Shown: positions 50,696 through 61,092 of the stretch, one piece after another
How positions within the stretch are numbered: position 1 is the first letter of the stretch
Layout of the letters: each line of letters begins with the position of its first letter
Assembly (NCBI GenBank): GCA_024704765.1
Contig: JAKMXF010000222.1
Span: forward strand, 1,430,400-1,494,399
Length of the DNA: 64,000 nucleotides
Direction of reading: 5' to 3'
Source: Oopsacas minuta
Lineage: Eukaryota; Porifera; Hexactinellida; Lyssacinosida; Leucopsacidae
Translations under genes and position numbers: made by a program
The notes under the pieces: model-generated
Databases searched by the model: none
What the model saw: the letters and a program-made list of their open reading frames with translations, nothing else
What the model was told of the DNA's origin: nothing

Positions 50696-51361
50696 ATGAC
50701 CAGCAGCATTGCATATAACAAAGAAGTTGATTACGACTTCTTGTTCAAGATTGTTATGATAGGAGACAGTGGAGTCGGTAAGTCAAACCTACTCTCTCGA
50801 TTCACTAGGAACGAGTTTACCATTGAGTGCCTCTCAACTATTGGAGTTGAGTTTGCTACAAAGAGTGTTGCAGTTGATGCTAAGAATATAAAGGCTCAAA
50901 TCTGGGACACAGCTGGACAGGAGCGCTTCTGTGCTATCTCTAACGTATACTACAGACGGGCAGTAGGTGCACTACTCGTGTATGACATCACAGATTCACA
51001 GACGTATGATAACGTTACAAATTGGCTAAAGGACCTGAAGGATCATGCTGACGGTAACATAGTAGTAATGCTAGTTGGTAACAAATCCGATCTAAAACAT
51101 CTACGAGCTGTACCCACAGAAATGGCTCAACAATTCGCAGAATCAAATCAGATGTCATTCATTGAAACTTCAGCTCTTAGCAGCAAAAATGTAGAAGAGG
51201 CATTTACATCTGTAGTGAAGGATATATACCATTTAGTATATGACCATTGTATCCCAATGTCTCCGATAGATGAGGTAGAGAAAGCTCTGGAGATTGATAC
51301 TATGCCAGAGGACTCAGAATTTAAGTTACCTAACTGTTGCAACAAAAAGACCTCTTCTTAA
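50696..51361 (+). CDS. Rab11-like small GTPase, diverged paralog 2
   Basis: A single exon of 221 residues, clearly Rab11-derived ([57 protein letters not shown]) and ending CCNKKTSS. It differs at positions that are nearly invariant in Rab11. Switch II reads [20 protein letters not shown] where paralogs have [15 protein letters not shown], and the segment after switch I is IECLST, not LESKTT. The [12 protein letters not shown] helix is replaced by [12 protein letters not shown]. The guanine-binding motifs and GQ of WDTAGQ remain, so it should still bind GTP; its effectors may have changed. It is the middle gene of the tandem array and shares no near-identical tract with its neighbours. Confidence 0.9.
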   Translation: MTSSIAYNKEVDYDFLFKIVMIGDSGVGKSNLLSRFTRNEFTIECLSTIGVEFATKSVAVDAKNIKAQIWDTAGQERFCAISNVYYRRAVGALLVYDITDSQTYDNVTNWLKDLKDHADGNIVVMLVGNKSDLKHLRAVPTEMAQQFAESNQMSFIETSALSSKNVEEAFTSVVKDIYHLVYDHCIPMSPIDEVEKALEIDTMPEDSEFKLPNCCNKKTSS

Positions 51362-52513
51362 GCCACTCTTGTGTTTGTTTCTAGATGAAGATATTCTCAC
51401 AAATTTGGATGGAAAAATGTATTTTGCTCTTCTCATATGTCTTATCATAATTGCTGTGACTATTTTAACTCATTTTTGTAAGTTTCTCCATTTGTAATAT
51501 CTTTTCAGAGCTTTAAAACCAATGGGCATAACCTATTGGGTCAATTATTTACCTCTGGGTCTCGAGAAGCTATTGACATGATTGCGATTGGAAATGTACT
51601 AACATTACAAAATGGTTGGCTATCTATAAAGTTGGGAAATGAGATTAAATCCCAATTCATTTATTCAATCTCAATCACTTAGATTCAAGTCCTATTTTGA
51701 GCCGGTGTCATTGGGAATATTGTATCCTCGAACATTATTTCCTAGTGAATAATGTTTAGGGAAACAGGATTCCCTACGGAATACTGTACGGAATACTTGT
51801 TCCCGTTGTTCCGTCCTTGACCCGCGTACATGTTGCTAAGTGGTCAAGGGGAAACACTCGGAGAAACAGGGTTTCCTAGGAATGATGTTTCCCTAAACAT
51901 CATTCACTAGTGAATAATGTTCGGGGAACACTATTCCCTGAATTTGGTAAGGGGAACAGGATTACCTCTGACCGCATTGGGATGGCTATTAGTGGGATCG
52001 AGTTTGCCCCTGATGTAGATCATATAATTCCTATCTATACTAATTTGAAGTGTGTAGCGTATAGCGTATGTAACTATAAGCATTTCAAATGTAATATAGT
52101 GAGACAAATATCGTATTCTACTTAGATCGACTAATCAATAACTATAACAGAAACACATGTTTCTATTTCCTACAGACTGATAAGTCACAGCAATACTTCA
52201 TCTAGCCTCCTCTCCCTTAGGGGAAAACCTTAGTAAATCCACCCTTTGACACTGGGTTCACCACTGCACTAGCCACATTTTATTAGATACATAGTATGAT
52301 ATATTAATATGATGGTTCAGATTTAATCATATGCTGGTAGCTTCAAGAAAATTATGATTCGTCGATTTGCGTCATTACCTGAATTAATTAATTATTCGTC
52401 ATTCATGTGTTTACATAACGTTTTCACTTTCACGTAGTATAGTATTGCTCAAAAACTATATAATACCTATCTAATACAAATGAATTAATATCCTTACTAC
52501 ATTAGATAAACAA
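51362..52513. other. Spacer between Rab paralogs 2 and 3, palindromic repeats
   Basis: Contains two copies or one rearranged copy of the short palindromic repeat (51703-51770 and 51875-51945). Nothing else recognised. Confidence 0.5.
51703..51945. repeat. Short dispersed palindromic repeat, clustered copies
   Basis: GAGCCGGTGTCATTGGGAAT at 51700 and TCGAACATTATTTCCTAGTG are followed, after about 120 bp, by TTCACTAGTGAATAATGTTC and GGGGAACACTATTCCC. The motif GAATAATGTT occurs repeatedly in both orientations, so this is a tandem or nested pair. Confidence 0.55.
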
Positions 52514-53164
52514 ATGACATATACTTCTTATAACAAAGACGATGAGTACGACTATCTGTTCAAGATAGTATTGATAGGAGATAGCGGAGTTGGAAAGTCT
52601 AATCTCCTCTCTAGATTTACCAGAAATGAATTCGACTTAGAATCTCGTACAACTATAGGAGTTGAATTCGCTACTAGAAGTATCCCGGTAGATAACAAGA
52701 CTATAAAGGCTCAGATATGGGATACAGCTGGTCAGGAAAGGTTCCGCGCGATTACTAACGCCTACTACAGAGGTGCAGTAGGAGCTCTCCTCGTCTACGA
52801 CATAGCTAAGCATATGACATACGAGAATGTAGAGAGATGGCTAAAGGAGCTGAAAGATCATGCAGACGCTAATATAGTAGTTATGCTAGTAGGTAACAAA
52901 TGTGATCTCAGACATCTACGTGCTGTGCCTACTGAGGAGGCCAAACAATTCGCGGATAAAAACGAACTCATTTTCATTGAAACCTCTGCTCTTGATAGTA
53001 CAAACGTAGAGGAAGCATTCAAATCAATTGTGAATGAGATCTTCCAGCTAGTACATACTAACCGACAAAATGACTCTCCTGACCTAATGGATAAAGCTAT
53101 AGAGATAGATAAACTGGTAGATGGCCCTGACGTAAAGTTTCCTAACTGTTGCAGCAAGTTGTAA
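52514..53164 (+). CDS. RAB11: Rab11-like small GTPase, paralog 3
   Basis: A single exon of 216 residues with all Rab11 motifs: [89 protein letters not shown] and a CCSKL end. NKCD replaces the more usual NKSD. Nucleotides about 52743-52953 are nearly identical to 49308-49517 of paralog 1, including synonymous sites, while both flanks differ at many silent positions. That pattern indicates gene conversion. AATAAA at 53175-53180 is the likely polyadenylation signal. Confidence 0.95.
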   Translation: MTYTSYNKDDEYDYLFKIVLIGDSGVGKSNLLSRFTRNEFDLESRTTIGVEFATRSIPVDNKTIKAQIWDTAGQERFRAITNAYYRGAVGALLVYDIAKHMTYENVERWLKELKDHADANIVVMLVGNKCDLRHLRAVPTEEAKQFADKNELIFIETSALDSTNVEEAFKSIVNEIFQLVHTNRQNDSPDLMDKAIEIDKLVDGPDVKFPNCCSKL

Positions 53165-53174
53165 CCTTATGTTG

Positions 53175-53180
53175 AATAAA
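53175..53180 (+). terminator. Polyadenylation signal of Rab paralog 3
   Basis: AATAAA 11 bp after the stop codon, then another AATAA-rich stretch. Confidence 0.5.
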
Positions 53181-53489
53181 TAATTTGTAATGTATTATAT
53201 ATATATGTAGAGTATTTACTTCTGTATTGGATCTGAATCTTACAGTATGTGCGAGTGTGTATTACATGTTGTAGAGTTGTTAGTTGAAAATTCTAGTACC
53301 ATACTGTCCGCACAGGGAAAACATAATGCATACTACATCCTTAGTACATTAATACAATATATTAATTAATCAGAGTCAGCTCGCAATCTATGAGCGTTTT
53401 ACGAAGGTCATATGGGGTATACTATTCCTGGCAACACCATTCAGTACTATTTCTTCTAGTAAATTCACTAATTGGAAATGCTTTTCTAA

Positions 53490-53555
53490 TCCCGGTGTCA
53501 CAGTGAATAGTGTTCCCCCGAAAATTATTCTCTAGGAACACAATTCCCTCTTGTA
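53490..53555 (+). repeat. Short dispersed palindromic repeat, copy near Rab 3
   Basis: CCGGTGTCACAGTGAATAGT, then GTTCCCCCGAAAATTATTCT. Same order as the minus strand of 3327-3380. Confidence 0.6.
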
Positions 53556-53584
53556 TAATGCCATACTTACTAACTCCTTATAAC

Positions 53585-55135
53585 CAAGGTTGCAACTGAA
53601 TAATTCAATATTCGGTTCAACCGAATAATATTTGGCGAATAGTTCAATATTCGAAGGGAGACATTTGTGTACAGTACCTCATGCGACGTTTGTGTACAGA
53701 TTTGCTGGTGCCCGAAAATATTAGCCCAATGAAAACGTTTAAACCCTCTGAGAAGGGCTTGAAATATATAATCGCCCCGGCTATTATTCGAGGTAGTACT
53801 GTAATCTTGATTGTCTGTTTGTCCTATTTCTATAAAGTTAGAACAGAGTAGTTGATAGTTGGTCACGAGTTGAGGGGGCCAAAAAAAGTCCCAAGTTTGA
53901 AACATCAAATGTTTAAACGCGTAGAGCAAGTAGCAGGCTTGTATAATCTAGTCTTTCCTTCAATTATCGCTTACATATAATGTGTGCTATTTTAGCTTCG
54001 CTATTATATAAATCTCGTATTTAGAAAACTATATCTACTGTCATACTGGAATTTAGGAACGTAACACCACCATTCTCATTAAACCATAGAATTCAGGAAC
54101 GTAACCCATCGTTCTATTTATGTAAGTAGCCACCTGTTAAATCAAAAACAGTGGAAGTATTAATTTGTATAAATTTTATTGATGAAACCCAATTATTGAA
54201 AATTTAACAGATTTAGCCAGAAGTTGTTGACATGTTCGATAACATTCTGCAATACATAGTATGGGTTGACCCAAAGTCGTCTCAATGTGATTTTGATGCA
54301 GCAGTAATAGAAATTTGTCGTTTTTAGCGCTTTGTCGTTAAAATCCGTAATTTAATGTATTTATACTTATAACATATTATCCTAATTGTTTATCATATCG
54401 AAATAAGGTAACACTAAAATCTACAATATTTGTGCCCTATAGAGATAGTCTAAAAGCAATACTTTTAAGGTAAGTAAGGAGAGGCCTAGTGTGGTAACTC
54501 ATCACCAATCCAAGTTATTATCCTTCCATATTCTTGGAAATCCCTCCATTCATCAATGCTACTTTCACGCATTCAGAATTCAATTTGATCTTGTATCCCA
54601 CTTTCAGGCTAGGTTTTGCAAGGGTAACAAGTCTTTCATCCAGTCCAAGTGATATTTATTGGAGGGAATATTGTGTATTTCGCAAGGGGAGAAGAATGGC
54701 TATCAGGACTTAAAACGGCTTCTCCATCAGTTCATAAGTTGATAGGGTGGTAGAACAATTTAGAGCGTTCGAGAGAACAATTCCATTGAGAGGAACCCAT
54801 TTATTTTCCAAAAATGATTCCCATCGGATAGACAAGTAGTCCATAATGATGTGCAAAACTTTCGATTAGGTACTTAAATTGTTATTACAACCTGATATGC
54901 TCAGAATTTGATTTACATATAATTTTATATAGAACTGTACACAAATGTCGCTCTAAAGGCAGCTAATGCGACGATTGTGTACAGTTATATGTATACACAA
55001 ACGTCGTACTAGTTTCGTACACAAAAGTCATACTCCCTTCAATATTCGTTTACCAACCCCGAATATCAGTATTCGGTATTCGGTTAAGCAACTATTCATG
55101 AATACTGATATTCGGTTCGATCGGTTTCAACCTTG
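53585..55135. mobile_element. hAT-like element, about 1.55 kb, non-autonomous
   Basis: Ends CAAGGTTGCAACTGAATAAT and, reverse complemented, CAAGGTTGAAACCGATCGAA. Flanking octamers CTTATAAC and TTTGTAAC agree at 6 of 8. Just inside both ends lie the subterminal motifs ACATTTGTGTACAG and its reverse complement CTGTACACAAATGT, with GCGACG between. Both ends also hold AT-rich CGAATATCAGTATTCGG palindromes. No transposase is recognised inside. Confidence 0.7.
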
Positions 55136-55254
55136 TTTGTAACCGTTTACCATTTACATTTTATATATATGTAAATAATTTTCCCTCTTTTATGAGAAAA
55201 ATGCCAGAAATATCTAATTTTCCCCTGTATCATATATCAAATCCATGGATGGAT

Positions 55255-55300
55255 GATAATGTTCTGGGGAACACTATTCGCTGTGACATAGGGATTTAAA
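55255..55300 (-). repeat. Short dispersed palindromic repeat, copy
   Basis: On the minus strand CCCTATGTCACAGCGAATAG then TGTTCCCCAGAACATTATC. Confidence 0.55.
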
Positions 55301-55505
55301 AAGGTCAATTCATAGCCTATGGTCAGTCCTTAAACTGGGATTAGAATCAAAACAATCCCCATGACTCTAGATTTCCTGAATTGTAAGCCCTATCAATATG
55401 TCCCTGAGTTACACATGTTTGTGATTCCCTGTGTCATCGCACGCTACATATAATAGTTCCCCATTATACTGGTAGGATACTGGTTTGATAATTATTAGTT
55501 ATATC

Positions 55506-55673
55506 CAAGGTTGCAACCGAATATTATTTGGTGAATAATTCAAGATTCAGTTACCAACCGAATATCAGTATTCAGTATTCGGTTGGCTCACACCCTGAAT
55601 ACTATCAGTATGTAGTATTCGGTTGGCCTACATCCATGAATACTGATATTCGGTACGAGCGGTTTTGACCTTG
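55506..55673. mobile_element. 168-bp hAT-like MITE, deletion derivative of 53585-55135
   Basis: CAAGGTTGCAACCGAATATT at the left; CAAGGTCAAAACCGCTCGTA, reverse complemented, at the right. Flanks GTTATATC and GTTATAAT agree at 6 of 8. The inside consists of repeated AACCGAATATCAGTATTC-type palindromes shared with the long element's ends. Confidence 0.75.
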
Positions 55674-56397
55674 GTTATAATATCCTTATGTATTTAGAAA
55701 CAGGAGTATGTTGTTGATTACTCGATTTGATAATCCAAACTGATATTTGGCACTTTATTTGTGATGAGCCAATATTTCGCCAAATATCTATTTCTAGAAT
55801 ACTAATTGACCATAATTAAGATTACAATGTATAATTAATTTTAAGACATTTGAACCAATGATATGATTCCATGTGTAGTTCATTATTAGTATAAATTTGT
55901 ATTTTACAGAATGGATTGTATGCTTTCTATTGATTTTATGTCATATTTATAAGAAGTTATTACGAAAAGTATATGAATAGGGTTATTGGGAATTAATATG
56001 AGCATTTGACGATATTTAGGTCCAATTATGTGTAAAATTTAATTTATAATCTCTCACTATTCTTGCTAACAACAGGTGCTATAATTCATCACAGTAGACT
56101 CTCGCGTTAATCTGAACATTGCCTAAAGGGTAATTATACAACGTTTGGAAAATGTCCCGAAAACCTCATTGTATCCAATTCTACTGCGGACAAATTCATA
56201 TACTATACTAAATTACATATTTCGTCAGCCTTTTCATCGTTTTGCACAAATTTCGAACATATACAATCCTATAGTATTGTTTCAATGAATTCCACTAATC
56301 CGAACGAATTATTTTTCAATTTGAACAATAATTAATTCAATCTAATTACGTAATTGATATTGTTTACATGTGAGTTTTAGAATTTATTCTCTTCACA

Positions 56398-57108
56398 ATG
56401 CAATCTGTATTCAATCGTCCATCTATGTCAATCAAAGCATTGACAAGTTTCTCCAACCTGACGCCCCCCATGCGGTCACATCTAACCAAGGTATACTCTA
56501 ACATGCTGTACTGCTGTATTGCAGCATCAGTGGGTGGCTATCTCTCAGTAATAGGGAGACTACAGGTCCTGGGATGGCTTGGAGGGTTACTAAGTATGTG
56601 TTGTTTCTTCTACCTATTATTCACTCGTAATCCTCACAACCTCAGGAAGGGAGGCTACAGATTCGAAGCTCTGCTCGGGTTCGGGTTCCTGACTGGATTT
56701 GGCACTGGACCTATTCTACGTATTGCTCTTGCTGTAAATCCCGCTATCATCCCAGCAGCCTGTTTAGCTGGAACTGTTATTTTCCTATGCTTCTCTCTGG
56801 CTGCACTCACTGCTCAGCGACGCTCCATGCTTTATCTAGGCGGGTATCTGTCTACTGGACTGTTACTCCTATTGGGTCTTGGATTTTTGAATATTTTCTT
56901 TCGCTCCCCTCTTGTATTCAACTTCCAGATCTATCTGTGTCTGATGGTTTTCATCGCTTTCATTCCCTTCGACACTCAGATGATCCTGGAGAGGTTCGAG
57001 ATGGGAGATCAGGATCACATCATGCACTCTCTAGACCTATTTATAGATCTCGTGCAAGTCATCCGTATGCTTATTGTCATCCTAACTAAGAAGGAGGAGA
57101 AAAAGTGA
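56398..57108 (+). CDS. TMBIM6: Bax inhibitor-1 (TMBIM6) homolog
   Basis: A single exon of 236 residues (human 237). It is an endoplasmic reticulum membrane protein with six or seven helices that leaks calcium and dampens stress-induced cell death. Matches to TMBIM6: FNRPSMSIKALTSFSNLTPP (human DALLKFSHITPS), HLTKVY, FGFLTGFGTGPILRIALAVN, FLCFSLAALTAQRRSMLYLG, FDTQMILERFEMGDQDHIMH and SLDLFIDLVQVIRMLIVIL. The tail is charged (KKEEKK), as in the family, where it forms the pH-sensitive end. The ATG is 17 bp after GAGTTTTAG, so an untranslated 5' exon is possible. The closest polyadenylation signal AATAAA is at 57661-57666. It is tandem with the SOCS gene. Confidence 0.95.
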   Translation: MQSVFNRPSMSIKALTSFSNLTPPMRSHLTKVYSNMLYCCIAASVGGYLSVIGRLQVLGWLGGLLSMCCFFYLLFTRNPHNLRKGGYRFEALLGFGFLTGFGTGPILRIALAVNPAIIPAACLAGTVIFLCFSLAALTAQRRSMLYLGGYLSTGLLLLLGLGFLNIFFRSPLVFNFQIYLCLMVFIAFIPFDTQMILERFEMGDQDHIMHSLDLFIDLVQVIRMLIVILTKKEEKK

Positions 57109-57660
57109 TTTCACCTATTCTGCTATTCCAATAGTGATTTAATTACTCATTATACTTTGGTACTCATTATAGGCATGTTATGACTATCTAGTAACATTTG
57201 CTGTATTCTAACTGTTAAGTATAGTTACTAACTCTATTGGGATCTTCTATTCCATGTATTGTAATGTTAAGTTGTGTGATTTGTCTAATATATTCATTTG
57301 ATAACCGTGGGGTGTTAGGCATCCGTTATCTCGAGCCTCAGAGGAATTCAAATATGTTCTAGATTTAATTTCGGGCTTAGAATAGCAGATTTCATGTGGC
57401 GTATTTGACACTCATTTCGATAATTTTCTCTAGATAGTAGTTTAACCGCAAGTCCGACATTTCTTTCCAGGCATTTTCACTAATCCATGGTTAATCTATG
57501 TACACCAACATGTAACACCTCGATTCAACATATACCTGGTCACCCGGAACTAAATGTCAGTATCGAATAGAACATATTTGTAATTCTGTAGGGATACCCA
57601 TATGTCACAAAACCTGTCCGTATTTACTTTGTAATCATCTGTGTATTGTGTGTGTGAAGT

Positions 57661-57666
57661 AATAAA
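57661..57666 (+). terminator. Likely polyadenylation signal of TMBIM6
   Basis: AATAAA 553 bp after the stop; the first clear hexamer in the intergenic region. Confidence 0.4.
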
Positions 57667-57834
57667 TCCTTTTAACAATGTTTTCACCGAAAATCACAGG
57701 TTTCTTGTCTGTTCACGGATCTTTTAAAAGAATATTTAAGGCACCATAAATAACAGATTTATGTACTTCGTCTAGTTTTTATATGAAAATTATAGATTTG
57801 ATTTCTTTGTTTGTTTGTATTATAGTTCTGAAAT

Positions 57835-58344
57835 ATGAACATCACTTCCGTGATTAGCTCCCTACAAAACGGAGGCTGGTATTGGGGTAAAGTGTCTTAT
57901 GATACTGCCATTGACAAGCTGTTAGACAGCAAAAATGGTACCTTCCTACTCCGAGACAGTTCTGATGATCATCACCTATTCACGTTTGCAATCAAATGTC
58001 ATGGTGACGTCATTAACCTGAGGGTACATTTCTCTCGTAGCCGTTTCAGTTTAGACTCTATTGACTATTCGTATGCACCTTCTCCCACTTTTGAATCCGT
58101 TTGCGACTTGGCAGAATACTACATGTGTCATAATAAAACATTTTATATTCACATTCCTGACTCAGATGCTCAGCCTCTAGCCGTTGTTATGAAACATCCT
58201 TATCTAAGACACGTACATTCTCTAAAGCACATTTGTAGAAAAATTGTACACAGACATCTCAGGAAGATAGAGGATTTAGATAAACTACCTATCCCACAGA
58301 CACTCAAACAATTCTTACGACTATACAAGTATTGCTATGCCTAG
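57835..58344 (+). CDS. Suppressor of cytokine signaling (SOCS) family protein
   Basis: A coding exon of 169 residues. SOCS proteins bind phosphotyrosine through an SH2 domain and recruit elongin B/C-Cullin 5 through the SOCS box. SH2: GGWYWGKVSYDTAIDKLLDS, then NGTFLLRDSSDDHHLFTFAI with the phosphate-binding Arg in FLLRDSS. SOCS box: SLKHICRKIVHRHLRKIEDL, then DKLPIPQTLKQFLRLY, with the LPIP motif and BC-box LxxxC. A short N-terminus without a kinase-inhibitory region resembles SOCS2/CISH or a trimmed SOCS4-7; the group cannot be decided. ATG is nine bases after TTGTATTATAG, a strong acceptor-like site, so an upstream untranslated exon is likely. Confidence 0.9.
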   Translation: MNITSVISSLQNGGWYWGKVSYDTAIDKLLDSKNGTFLLRDSSDDHHLFTFAIKCHGDVINLRVHFSRSRFSLDSIDYSYAPSPTFESVCDLAEYYMCHNKTFYIHIPDSDAQPLAVVMKHPYLRHVHSLKHICRKIVHRHLRKIEDLDKLPIPQTLKQFLRLYKYCYA

Positions 58345-59091
58345 AGATTAATACTATTCTACCAAATTCAATTGCTGCCCTTTTCGCTAAAGTTGAACAA
58401 ATTCAAATTTTGTTTAACAATACTGTTTCCTCAAATCTTCTCGAGACCCAGTCTAAATCACAGATAACTCAGCTCATTCAATACTCACTGCTATATTCTC
58501 AAATATTCGTAAATCATTACATTCTAATGAATAGTATACAATTATACTACTTTATTACACTGTATAAGGGCTGGGATAATGCACAAAATTATCTTCAATA
58601 ATTCATTTCGTGATTGAATCTGACCAATATCTTATTAAAGACGATAAGAATTTTTAAAATGTATATTTTGGATAAATTTCATTGAGGATCATAGTATATT
58701 CCAGTAATCTGTCTTATACAATATTGATCTGTTGGAATTCGTTCGACATTTGTTTCGTTTACTTGTTCGTTCGTTAGCGAAAATACACAGTAGTTAAGCA
58801 ATGTATGTAAAGTAGAGTACTCAACTCATGCGACCTATGTGCATCACCCTTTCAGGAAGAGATTGTCCTAAGACTTGCACTGCTCTAATAGATATGACAT
58901 ATTGGTTAATGCAGTAATCTCAAATTGTGAGGTCTAATAGAATTTGATTATATTCGTAGATTATCATCTGTAGTACTGTATTGTGCATTTCATATCCCTT
59001 AGGTTGCTGGTCAAAAATCCTAATATAATATGCTACTAGTTTCACAAATAAATACATTCTTTATTAACATCAGAGAATACATCAATATAAA
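58345..59091. other. Intergenic between convergent SOCS and SLCO
   Basis: 3' regions of both genes. The reverse complement of AATAAA at 59060-59065 probably serves SLCO. A CATGCGACCTATGTGCA stretch near 58836 is similar to the hAT subterminal motif at 53680-53700. An open stretch at 58332-58601 has no recognisable product. Confidence 0.45.
59060..59065 (-). terminator. Polyadenylation signal of SLCO
   Basis: AATAAA on the minus strand 27 bp after the SLCO stop codon. Confidence 0.6.
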
Positions 59092-61092
59092 TTAATTTTC
59101 TTGAATCTTTCTACATTTCCATGTGATCCAAGCGAGGAAAAAGAACACACTTGATAAAGATGTTCCTATTAAAATAACCCCTATTATAGAGTACTTCAAA
59201 GATAGACTGTTGTACTCTAGACACGATCCACGACCCCCACAGTCTGTTTCCTCCCAAAGAATGCAATTAAAATCGAATAGAAATCCTATAACAATAGGTC
59301 CAGGTAACTGTCCCAATACACGTAACATGAACGATTGTATTCCCAAAGCAACAGTACGATCTTTATCAGCTACACATCGAAGAGTTAGTTTCAGGAATGG
59401 AATGTTGTTATAGAAGATAAGAGTCACTGCGAAGAAGAACAAAACAGCTGATATAATAATCTGTACAGTACAGTCATCTCTACATTTTCCGCTTCTAGCT
59501 AGCACACCACTGTTCAGACAGGAACAGTTTGAATAAAAATAATAGCCATCTGTGTCATCATGCATCATCATCACATGAGGACACCCAGTCAGACAAGGAG
59601 AGAAGTATGTGACTCCCTCCCCACACACAGGCTGATAAGTGTTGCTCTTACAACCGCAAGATGAGAAACAGCTCACATTTAGGCTACTGATTATGTAATC
59701 TGTTCTAGCTGTAGTGTTCTGGTAATCAACACTGACTCCAGCAATCTCATTACTGCTACATCCAAGTAGAAATAGAGGAGGAATGAGGACTTCAATCACT
59801 GTCAGAAGGAATACACACAGAGCTAATCGTTCTACAGTTAACTTCTTGAAAAGGAATAATGTCATTCCTCCCAGTACCATACCAAGGGAAGCAGCTGGAA
59901 TTGATACAACACCGATTATATACGAAGCAAAACTTGAACTCACTGAATACTGAATTTGAAAATATTTTGGCAGAAAAGTAATCGTGCCTGAAATCACAAA
60001 TCCAGCTGAAGTTATACCAAATGTGGCAAATAGGAATGTGACATTCTTCAGGATACGATAAGCATACACAGGATATTCTTTGATCATGATAACAATCGAG
60101 ATGTTGTGATCATTCTCGAATGACACTCCTTGGTCCTGAACAGGTTGTTGTTGTTTCCTCAGTTTGTCGTATTCTCTTGATCTCCTCAGACGTCTGGGAT
60201 AGAAAAAGAATTGAATAGAACAAAAAATACTCAATATGCCACTCAGTACGAATCCCATCCACCAAGCGCCTACCCACTGGGGGTCACTGCTTGTCAGAGT
60301 TGTCGGTGTGAATGGATTCACGAAAAGAGATAAGAACACTCCTCCCATACCGAAACCTACACAGGGACCAATCACAGCAACTATATTCCCTATGCTAAGG
60401 TATATAGGTGAATACCTTGGGTGTGTACTGTCGTCAATAAAGCCTAATCCTACTGTGTATAGGGTACTTGCACCACACCCAATTATCATATTTCCTATGA
60501 TGAACAGAGGATAGAAGTAGAGGAGTGGTACTGCACATGAACGCTCATCTGTAGAATTACCAGTAGTACACATTTCTATTGAAGTCTTATTGAAGTTGTA
60601 TGTACCAACGAAATAATGAGGCGATGCAAATATCAATGAGCCTATCCCCATCACTAAAGAGGATATTCCCAGGACTCTTGGCTTATGACTCCTTCCTCCC
60701 AAATAGCTGGTGAATAGAATGAACAGTATCACGCCCACTTCATACGATGCTGCTGCCATTGCTGATAGTGCACTGGTTAGGTTGTAGCGTCTTTCGATAC
60801 TAGAGAGTGCTACTGAGATAAATCCAGTAGCTATTGCTCCTTGGAGACAGAGAAAGCAACTCAAAGAAAATAGAAACATTTTAGGATTGTTGAATGACTG
60901 CAACCAATTTGGTATACACTTAGAGATACCACATTTCCCTTCATAATAATGTAACTGGTTTGTATCGTTATCTTCCTGATGTGAGGTAACCAGGGCTACT
61001 CTTTGATTTCCTGACTGGTACTTGTTTACTTTTAGTACTGAAATTTTATCTTTGTTTTCGAAACGATAGTGAAATAGTTTTGTACGAAACAT
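59092..61092 (-). CDS. Organic anion transporter polypeptide (SLCO/OATP family)
   Basis: A single exon of 666 residues, the usual OATP length. OATPs move amphipathic organic anions, steroid conjugates and prostaglandins across the plasma membrane. Features: first helix region SLSCFLCLQGAIATGFISVA and LSSIERRYNLTSALSAMAAA, typical of all OATPs; the family signature SDPQWVGAWWMGFVLSG (about residues 265-280); and the large extracellular loop with a Kazal-like cysteine-rich segment, SCFSSCGCKSNTYQPVCGEG and VTYFSPCLTGCPHV (about 471-525). NVS, NCS and NTT sites suggest glycosylation. About twelve hydrophobic helices can be counted. A broken fragment at 63030-63512 shares a perfect 303-bp stretch with 60646-60948. 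It is convergent with SOCS. Confidence 0.95.
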   Translation of the reverse strand: MFRTKLFHYRFENKDKISVLKVNKYQSGNQRVALVTSHQEDNDTNQLHYYEGKCGISKCIPNWLQSFNNPKMFLFSLSCFLCLQGAIATGFISVALSSIERRYNLTSALSAMAAASYEVGVILFILFTSYLGGRSHKPRVLGISSLVMGIGSLIFASPHYFVGTYNFNKTSIEMCTTGNSTDERSCAVPLLYFYPLFIIGNMIIGCGASTLYTVGLGFIDDSTHPRYSPIYLSIGNIVAVIGPCVGFGMGGVFLSLFVNPFTPTTLTSSDPQWVGAWWMGFVLSGILSIFCSIQFFFYPRRLRRSREYDKLRKQQQPVQDQGVSFENDHNISIVIMIKEYPVYAYRILKNVTFLFATFGITSAGFVISGTITFLPKYFQIQYSVSSSFASYIIGVVSIPAASLGMVLGGMTLFLFKKLTVERLALCVFLLTVIEVLIPPLFLLGCSSNEIAGVSVDYQNTTARTDYIISSLNVSCFSSCGCKSNTYQPVCGEGVTYFSPCLTGCPHVMMMHDDTDGYYFYSNCSCLNSGVLARSGKCRDDCTVQIIISAVLFFFAVTLIFYNNIPFLKLTLRCVADKDRTVALGIQSFMLRVLGQLPGPIVIGFLFDFNCILWEETDCGGRGSCLEYNSLSLKYSIIGVILIGTSLSSVFFFLAWITWKCRKIQEN

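Larger units (their letters stand above)
53165..56397. other. Intergenic, dominated by hAT-like elements
   Basis: From the third Rab to TMBIM6. Contains palindromic repeat copies at 53490-53555 and 55255-55300, a 1.55-kb hAT-like element and a 168-bp relative. A possible pogo-like end is at 56092 (CAGTAGACTCTCGCGTTAAT) whose partner end I could not find. No coding exon is recognised. Confidence 0.5.

Noticed and set aside
54480-54720. Possible coding stretch on the minus strand inside the hAT-like element
   Set aside because: A short run reads like protein but is closed by stops and matches nothing that I know.
58332-58601. Frame after the SOCS stop
   Set aside because: The SOCS box is complete before it; the frame is AT-rich and without features.
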